A stretch of DNA of 64,000 bases from the NCBI GenBank assembly GCA_021404565.1, contig JAAWWF010000009.1, forward strand, positions 1 to 64,000, in the 5' to 3' direction. Source of the DNA: Roseivirga sp. (lineage in GTDB: Bacteria > Bacteroidota > Bacteroidia > Cytophagales > Cyclobacteriaceae). The notes beneath the pieces were generated by a model. The model saw nothing but the letters and a program-made list of their open reading frames with translations, searched no databases and had not been told where the DNA came from. The translations under genes were made by a program, and so were the position numbers. Shown one piece after another: positions 58,888-64,000 of this stretch; position 1 is the stretch's first letter, and the number at the start of each line of letters is the position of its first letter.

Positions 58888-61511
58888 TCTTCCATAAGAT
58901 GTTTAACAGGGTTTTGACGAACAACAAGCAACACCTGCCGGGAAATGGTAGCAAAGCAAATAGCACCAAATGCCAGAAAGGCGCCAAGAAAGTATAATGG
59001 ATCTAGCTTGATGCTGTAGGCGAATGTGTCGAGCCAACTTCTTAGTGCCAGATAACTTACCGGAATGGCCAGGGCCGCTGCGACTACGAGCAGCAGAAAG
59101 TACTCCTGCGTAAGTAGTCGGAGCAGTGAGAGTGGGTTGGCACCAATGACCTTTCTGATGCTGATTTCTTTCAATCGTCTTTTTGTATTGAAGCTAATCA
59201 ATCCATAGAGACCCAGGCAGGCGAGGAATACAGCAAGGGCAGAGAAGTATGAAATCTGCGAGCTCAGTTGTTGATCTGTACGGTAGAGTCCTTCAATCTG
59301 GTCATTCATAAATTTTATATCCAACGGAAGTCCCTGAGTTACTTCATTCCATACTTGTTCTATGGTGGCTACTTTTTCTGATAAATTGCCTTTTGAAACC
59401 CTTATGGTAATATTATCCAGGTCGATAAATGGCATGATCAGCACCATGGGTGAAATTTCCTGATGTAATGATGAGAAGTGAAAGTCTTCCATAACTCCAA
59501 TGATGCGTCTGGGACCATTGTTTGAGAAAAACAGTACCTCTTTGCCAACGGGGTCTTCCAGTTCCAACAGGTCAGCTGTGGCTTGATTGATGACAATGGA
59601 GTTGGTCAGGTCTGCCGGTAAGTCAGGTGAAAAAAAGCGCCCTGACTTCATGGATCCCCCTATTGTTTCGAGATAGCCGAGCCCCACCTGGTTGCCCACC
59701 ACCTGTTTGGCCTGAGCAGCAGTCTGTCCGGCAAGCTGAACCATATTTACAGGCCAGGGATCTCCGATAAGTCTTTCATTTCTGGTTACCTGTACAATGT
59801 TGGCATTCTGCTCTAAAGCACTTTTAAGGGTACTGTAGTGCCGGTTCATGTCTTCTGGTAATATCCGTACCGTGAGCACGCTCTCCTTGTCAATGCCGAG
59901 ATTTTGCTGCGAAATAAAGTGTAGCTGATCTTTGATTACCAGTGCCGCTGAAATCAAACCCAGCGTAATACAGAATTGTATGGATACCAGGGCTCTTCTG
60001 GTGAGGTTACCACCCTTAAAGTTTTTAAGCTTGTTTTTAATGGCACTGGCAGTGGGCATTTTGGAAAAGAGTAGTGCCGGATAAGTACTTATCAGTAAGG
60101 CAAAGCCAATGCTGGCCACAAAAACCTGTGGCAAGAGGCGAAGCGCCTGAGGGAATTCATAACTCATGCCCCAATCTGCCAGCAGTGGCAAGTCTTTCGC
60201 AACCCAAATAAGAAAGTAAGCGAAGGCAAGACTGGCTGTGGTAATCATAAGCGCATCCGTAAATAGCTGCCACCTGATAGAATGATTATTTGCCCCCATC
60301 ACCTTTCTGATGCCCATTTCTTTTCCCCTTTGCAGTGAAAGGGAGGCAGATAGATTGGCATAGTTAAAACCTGAGATAGCCAGAATAAGTACTGCGATGA
60401 TGGTAAGGATATACACCGAAAATTGACTACCACTTCGCAAACCGCTGTTCAGGTCATCAGGAAAACGCGAGGAACCGAGATAGATGTCGTGCAAAGGTTG
60501 TAAATGAGCTGTAATCTGCATGCCACCGGGACCAAATTGGGCTGCGATAAGCTGATTCGTTTGATCGGTTAGGTCGGGAATATCCGTGTCGGGAGCTACC
60601 AGGGCATAGGTGAGAAAACCCGCCCAGCTCCAACTGGTGAGGTCTGAAGCATAGTCTGCCGGTACCTGGTAGGTGCTGAATGAAATCAGGAAATCGAAGT
60701 CGAGGTGAGAGTTATCAGGTAAGGGTGCCAAAATCCCGGTCACCCTCAGGGGGTGGTCCCCGTTGAAAGTGAGTAGTTTTCCGATGGGCTTTGATGATTT
60801 GAAATATTTGAGCGCCATTGCTTCGGTAATCAGAATGGAGTTGGGTTCATCGAGCGCCCGGGATGGATCACCTGCCAGTAGCTCATAAGGAAGCACCTCT
60901 AAGAAAAGCGAGTCGGCATAGTAACCCTTGTCCTCATAAAAGCTGGCGTCACCGTGGGTCAGATGAGCACGCATGGTATAGCGCATGCGTGTTGTTTTCT
61001 GATAAGCCGGTATAGATTTTTGAAATTCTCTCGCAAAGGCAGGAGAGGAGTTTGCCAGGGAAAAGACATTGCCCTGCTCGTCTGTATATATATTATTGAT
61101 GCGGAGCACACGTTCGCTTTGCTCGAAAAACCGGTCGTAGGAAAGCTCTTTTTGAATAAAGAATGAGATAATCAGTGTAACCGCCAGGCCCAGTGACAAT
61201 CCGCAGAGATTTATAAAGGCATAGTGTTTGTGTCGCTGCAAAAATCTGTAAGAATGAATCAGATTGTTGCGTAAAGTGTGCAAAGCGGCAGCTTTTCCTG
61301 AGCCGGACTTGTTCTTTAAGGTATACCTGTTCATAAGCCGGACCACGTCCATCCAATAAGCCGTTTGGGCTCGGAAGGGCCCTTTGTCCCTAAGATTCTC
61401 ATAAAAGCGTTCCTCCAGGTCTCCATCAATTGATTCTTTCAAATCAGCACTGCAGTACCAGTGAAAGAATTTTCTGGCCAAACGGGGTGGTTTTCTATCT
61501 TGTGATTTCAT
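58884..61511 (-). CDS. FtsX/MacB-type permease with prefix domain (second of this type)
   Basis: This is an 875-aa orphan permease. The N-terminal prefix domain (about 1-85) has KPPRLARKFFHWYC and ESIDGDLEERFYE. It is followed by a TM helix, periplasmic MacB-like domains and FtsX motifs GIRKVMGA and SIRKVIGA. I start at the ATG ending at 61511; an in-frame ATG 10 codons earlier is possible. Unlike the 7836-10442 gene, no padR lies next to it. rnpB follows 34 bp downstream. The substrate is unknown. Confidence 0.88.
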   Translation of the reverse strand: MKSQDRKPPRLARKFFHWYCSADLKESIDGDLEERFYENLRDKGPFRAQTAYWMDVVRLMNRYTLKNKSGSGKAAALHTLRNNLIHSYRFLQRHKHYAFINLCGLSLGLAVTLIISFFIQKELSYDRFFEQSERVLRINNIYTDEQGNVFSLANSSPAFAREFQKSIPAYQKTTRMRYTMRAHLTHGDASFYEDKGYYADSLFLEVLPYELLAGDPSRALDEPNSILITEAMALKYFKSSKPIGKLLTFNGDHPLRVTGILAPLPDNSHLDFDFLISFSTYQVPADYASDLTSWSWAGFLTYALVAPDTDIPDLTDQTNQLIAAQFGPGGMQITAHLQPLHDIYLGSSRFPDDLNSGLRSGSQFSVYILTIIAVLILAISGFNYANLSASLSLQRGKEMGIRKVMGANNHSIRWQLFTDALMITTASLAFAYFLIWVAKDLPLLADWGMSYEFPQALRLLPQVFVASIGFALLISTYPALLFSKMPTASAIKNKLKNFKGGNLTRRALVSIQFCITLGLISAALVIKDQLHFISQQNLGIDKESVLTVRILPEDMNRHYSTLKSALEQNANIVQVTRNERLIGDPWPVNMVQLAGQTAAQAKQVVGNQVGLGYLETIGGSMKSGRFFSPDLPADLTNSIVINQATADLLELEDPVGKEVLFFSNNGPRRIIGVMEDFHFSSLHQEISPMVLIMPFIDLDNITIRVSKGNLSEKVATIEQVWNEVTQGLPLDIKFMNDQIEGLYRTDQQLSSQISYFSALAVFLACLGLYGLISFNTKRRLKEISIRKVIGANPLSLLRLLTQEYFLLLVVAAALAIPVSYLALRSWLDTFAYSIKLDPLYFLGAFLAFGAICFATISRQVLLVVRQNPVKHLMED

Positions 61512-61970
61512 ATAGTTAATTTTTACCCATTTGTAAAACAAAACGAAAAACTGCCAATATGGTTGGAGCTATTTGAGGGATGCTCTGATTTTAGGTTTTG
61601 GTCCAAAAATCTTGTCGGTAGATTCCTATGTCTTGTTGGTTAAAAAAGGGCTTTTATCGGATAAATAAATTTTCTCTCCTTTCTCTGCTCACCTCTTGCC
61701 ACCTTTGAATATACCAAAAGGGCAAAAGCAGGAAAGTGGGAATTACTTGAGCCCTTTCTATTCAGAAGGAAGAATAACTACAGAAACCTTGTCAGCGAAC
61801 AGGTATCAACAAAGAAATTCAAAATCTTCCTTCCTTATGTCCGGGGGGCTCAAATGTGATCCCTTCGGACTTCCTCAAACTCTGGGGAAACCAAATGGAA
61901 TACAATTAGCATACAGACATAAAAAATTTCGCTTTTAATAAAGTTGAATTGTTAAAGAGTGGGAGTGTCG

Positions 61971-62035
61971 GCCGCCAGTGTTTTTAGACTATGATGGTCT
62001 CTATAATTTCTGAAATAGTCATCTGCACTGGTGGC
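61971..62035. repeat. Nested inverted repeat H1
   Basis: The outer arms GCCGCCAGTG (61971-61980) and CACTGGTGGC (62026-62035) pair with one G-U. The inner arms are GACTAT (61987-61992) and ATAGTC (62015-62020). TGGGA and TCCCA flank the whole. It may be an RNA stem or the end of a palindromic element. Confidence 0.5.
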
Positions 62036-62073
62036 AATCCCAAAAATAATTAATCAGCCAATTTTCTGAAGAA

Positions 62074-62151
62074 AGTCAATGGACTATGCGACAGCCATGG
62101 GGTTCCTTCTTATGCCTAACCTTTAATTGACTGATGAATGAGGCCATGGCT
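62074..62151. repeat. Interleaved inverted repeats H2
   Basis: AGTCAAT (62074-62080) is complementary to ATTGACT (62126-62132), and AGCCATGG (62093-62100) is complementary to CCATGGCT (62144-62151). The two pairs interleave, so they could form a pseudoknot or alternative hairpins, but not both in a simple nested fold. Confidence 0.35.
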
Positions 62152-62227
62152 ATTGTTTCGATCTGTGTAGTGCGGATTGAAGCAAGAGCCAGCGGCCAGA
62201 CAAGTTCTTTGAAATCCCGGGGCTTTT

Positions 62228-62399
62228 TAAACCCGGATGATGCAATAGAAATCGTGATGAAGGCATAAATCACAAAGAATCAGGAAGTTTGGCATTGATG
62301 GCATAGCACCGCTATGGTGAGAGGCCAAACGAAGCTTAGCGACTGATTCAAAGTAAGTTATGCCTGGAATAGAAAGTCTATTGCATTATTCGGGTTAAA
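62228..62399. repeat. Palindromic element, copy B (about 172 nt nested hairpin)
   Basis: From outside in, five arm pairs can be read: a 20-bp end arm ending GATGCAATAGA/TCTATTGCATT (18 of 20 positions complementary), AGGCATAA/TTATGCCT (62261-62268, 62358-62365), GAATCAG/CTGATTC (62277-62283, 62343-62349), GTTTGGC/GCCAAAC (62287-62293, 62324-62330) and CATAGC/GCTATG (62302-62307, 62311-62316). The unpaired segments between the first three arms are equal in length on both sides. The end arm recurs at 16185-16367. Confidence 0.7.
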
Positions 62400-62509
62400 T
62401 TATACTATGGTGTAGCTACCTGAAGATATTAATGCAAACCTTGTTACACCTTACTGGGAGTTAAATCCCATTCATTAAACTAACATTCCTTCGCAAAGCG
62501 AAATGGTCG

Positions 62510-63982
62510 CTAGTCGAGCATCAGCTCATCTAGTTGTTGATTCAGAACCTGCTGGATCCTTCTGTTTTCCTTTGAATAATCTGTGTAAAAAACACCGCCT
62601 ATCATGTCAAAATAGGTTTCCAAAAAGCGTTCCCTCTCTGGATTTTGCTGATGAAAGAGATTAGGGAAGCGTTTTTTCAGGAAGGCCCTCTGTCGGGTCC
62701 AGAGCAATTCTTCAAGCAGCTGATATTCCTCGCTGTCTGAAAAGCAATGGGCCTTTGGGCTATGGTGTTTTTCTGTCTGATCGGGGTTGACAAGGGACTT
62801 GAAACGTTTCTCATATTCGTAAAAGTCCTCCTCATAGTTATCCATTCTCACTAAAACACATGGTAAACTCATGGGGTTACCCTCACGATCAGCATCTGAT
62901 ACGATTCCGGTCATTACGGCCCTGTCTCTGTGCCCCTGGCTGGTATCTATCATCAACCGGGCTTCCTGGCGGGTTTGTTTTTTGTGTGACCTCGCCATTT
63001 CTATGTACTCGAGAGCTATGTGCAAGTTGCTATGACTTTCCTCTGCCAGGCCGTTATATTGATAAACACTGTCTGGCTCATCGGCATGAACCTTCTTAAG
63101 TGTGGCTACGGCCAGCTGATCTATTTCCAGTGTGAACCGGATCAGTCGGTAGGATTCATTGAGATGCCTGTGATACGCGTATACATGATACTTTCCCTGA
63201 TAGGCGCTGGCCTCTATTTGTTTTTGAAGACTGGATTTAATCGAATTAGGGTTATCAAAACTCAGGATTGAATGATCTCTGTGATTGAGGTAAAGTCTCA
63301 GGTCAATAGGGATATGATTCAGGTGTTTGAACTCATCATAAGTCAGCGCATACCTTCCGTGATACTCCTTAGGTAAATGGTCCATGGGTACTACAATTTC
63401 CGTGAGCATATCGCCCGGATCGTTCACGAAATTGATAAAACCGGCCGAACCCATTGCCAGGAAATAAAGGTTTCCTGGATAAGCATTTCCTGTAGACTGA
63501 AGCATCATCACCTTATGACGATCACCGGAGTCGAATTCAATCCAGAACCGGTCGTTGTGAAACTTCATTTCACCCATAAACACGATTTCTGAATAATCAC
63601 CTTCTTTAAGCACCCTTTTTACAATAATCGCCTGCTTCAAAGGATGGAAGTCGAAAGACCAATAGAAAACCCTGATGGTATTGTTGTCATTGGACTGTCG
63701 GGAGAGAGAAACCCATTTTCTGATTTTCAGGGCTTTTAAATAGCTGTCGTATTTCGTGCGACCTCTTTTACGAAGATAGTCTTTGATCCAGCCGTTGAGA
63801 TTCTCTGCCGGCCGCGGATCATACATGTTTTCGGCATTCTCTATAAGATAGCGATAGTAAATCATAAGTGACTTCTCAAATGATTCTGCACCTGGTACCA
63901 GGTTTTCGAAATCTCTGATTTTACCCCATGTCTTGTCATCCAGATCGCTAATCTCTTTGGTCGACTCGTTATCACGCCACAT
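62510..63982 (-). CDS. Hypothetical protein, possibly 5'-truncated by the window edge
   Basis: This is a 490-aa soluble protein with no domain I recognise. The N-terminal part is mixed alpha/beta and rich in aromatic residues (FYWSFDFH near 106-113). The middle has a segment GNLYFLAMGSAGFINFV. The C-terminal part is rich in Glu, Arg and Lys and probably helical. No signal peptide or TM helix is present. The frame stays open upstream of the ATG ending at 63982 to the window edge, so the true start may lie outside. Codon use looks normal. Confidence 0.7.
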   Translation of the reverse strand: MWRDNESTKEISDLDDKTWGKIRDFENLVPGAESFEKSLMIYYRYLIENAENMYDPRPAENLNGWIKDYLRKRGRTKYDSYLKALKIRKWVSLSRQSNDNNTIRVFYWSFDFHPLKQAIIVKRVLKEGDYSEIVFMGEMKFHNDRFWIEFDSGDRHKVMMLQSTGNAYPGNLYFLAMGSAGFINFVNDPGDMLTEIVVPMDHLPKEYHGRYALTYDEFKHLNHIPIDLRLYLNHRDHSILSFDNPNSIKSSLQKQIEASAYQGKYHVYAYHRHLNESYRLIRFTLEIDQLAVATLKKVHADEPDSVYQYNGLAEESHSNLHIALEYIEMARSHKKQTRQEARLMIDTSQGHRDRAVMTGIVSDADREGNPMSLPCVLVRMDNYEEDFYEYEKRFKSLVNPDQTEKHHSPKAHCFSDSEEYQLLEELLWTRQRAFLKKRFPNLFHQQNPERERFLETYFDMIGGVFYTDYSKENRRIQQVLNQQLDELMLD

Positions 63983-64000
63983 AATTATCGGGCAGATGCC

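Larger units (their letters stand above)
61512..62509. other. 998-bp gap without a convincing gene, palindrome-rich
   Basis: Two ORFs of 65 and 80 codons (62076-62273 minus and 61696-61938 plus) lack start signals, domains or signal peptides. The first lies mostly within the palindromic region and is probably chance. The stretch 61960-62400 holds a series of nested inverted repeats (separate entries). A small hairpin TTCGC/GCGAA (62490-62502) follows the stop of the 490-aa gene. Confidence 0.5.

Noticed and set aside
61696..61938. 80-aa plus-strand ORF upstream of the palindromes
   Set aside because: The composition is unlike neighbouring proteins, and no start signal or family resemblance is visible.
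62076..62273. 65-aa minus-strand ORF in the palindromic region
   Set aside because: It overlaps the inverted repeats and lacks a ribosome site. The coding-like look is more simply explained by the repeat structure.
1..64000. CRISPR arrays, insertion sequences or prophage genes
   Set aside because: No regularly spaced repeats, transposase, integrase or phage structural protein was found among the readable ORFs.

Overview
The window looks like a chromosomal segment of a Bacteroidota, most likely an aerobic, possibly marine member of the Cytophagales (Fulvivirga/Roseivirga/Marivirga-like; the genus cannot be fixed from the sequence alone). Several traits support this. TAnnTTTG-type -7 promoter boxes precede the fused E1 gene, ald, rnpB, the L32 operon and the HsdR_N gene. 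One amylase carries a type-A T9SS sorting tail. There is a SusE-like lipoprotein, and four orphan FtsX/MacB-type permeases of the kind abundant in this phylum. Other hallmarks are the DUF177-rpmF-fabH-efp-accB-accC run, a short AMP nucleosidase, a fused alpha/beta 2-oxoacid dehydrogenase E1, and AT-rich gene starts with few strong Shine-Dalgarno sites. No CRISPR array, insertion sequence, phage gene or rRNA was recognised.

Layout. 0-4 kb (minus): surface glycan/LPS-type genes, with two FkbM methyltransferases, an ArnT-like GT-C glycosyltransferase and a WaaE-like GT2. 4-16 kb: a membrane-permease region holding two collinear 807-aa permease paralogues, an inverted insert (small membrane protein, prefix-domain permease, PadR regulator), a gluzincin-like metallopeptidase and an overlapping LytS/LytTR two-component pair. 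16-26 kb (minus): a secreted esterase, then accC-accB-efp-fabH-rpmF-DUF177, a carbonic anhydrase-SulP bicarbonate module, a small acidic membrane protein and pdxA. 26-31 kb: rsmA, mgtE, a 2-hydroxyacid dehydrogenase, greA, a HIT protein and convergent ruvC. 31-37.5 kb (plus): a tight seven-gene run of GT2, an 84-aa protein, GAF-PP2C phosphatase, NodB deacetylase, GT2, TatD and asparaginase. 37.6-41 kb: tRNA-Ser(GGA) and an ExbB/membrane protein/ExbD/ExbD cluster plus a third ExbD. 41-46 kb: an Atg22/UMF1 transporter, then a SusE-like lipoprotein and a secreted GH13 enzyme behind a LacI-type operator. 46-55 kb: amidohydrolase, AMP nucleosidase, HsdR_N-like nuclease, AlkB hydroxylase, SDR, alanine dehydrogenase and fused E1. 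55-64 kb: lipoproteins, a LuxE-like enzyme, an NtrC-like regulator without HTH, rnpB, a fourth permease, a palindrome-rich gap of about 1 kb and an unknown 490-aa protein.

The genes fall mostly into housekeeping and envelope functions: fatty-acid initiation (AccBC, FabH), translation (EF-P, L32, RsmA), inorganic carbon supply for carboxylation (SulP plus carbonic anhydrase), alpha-glucan use energised by TonB/ExbBD, and alkane oxidation. The least explained material is non-coding. A nested palindrome of about 172 nt lies at 62.23-62.40 kb, and its terminal sequences recur in a second palindrome-rich element of about 183 nt at 16.19-16.37 kb. This suggests an undescribed palindromic repeat or structured-RNA family.
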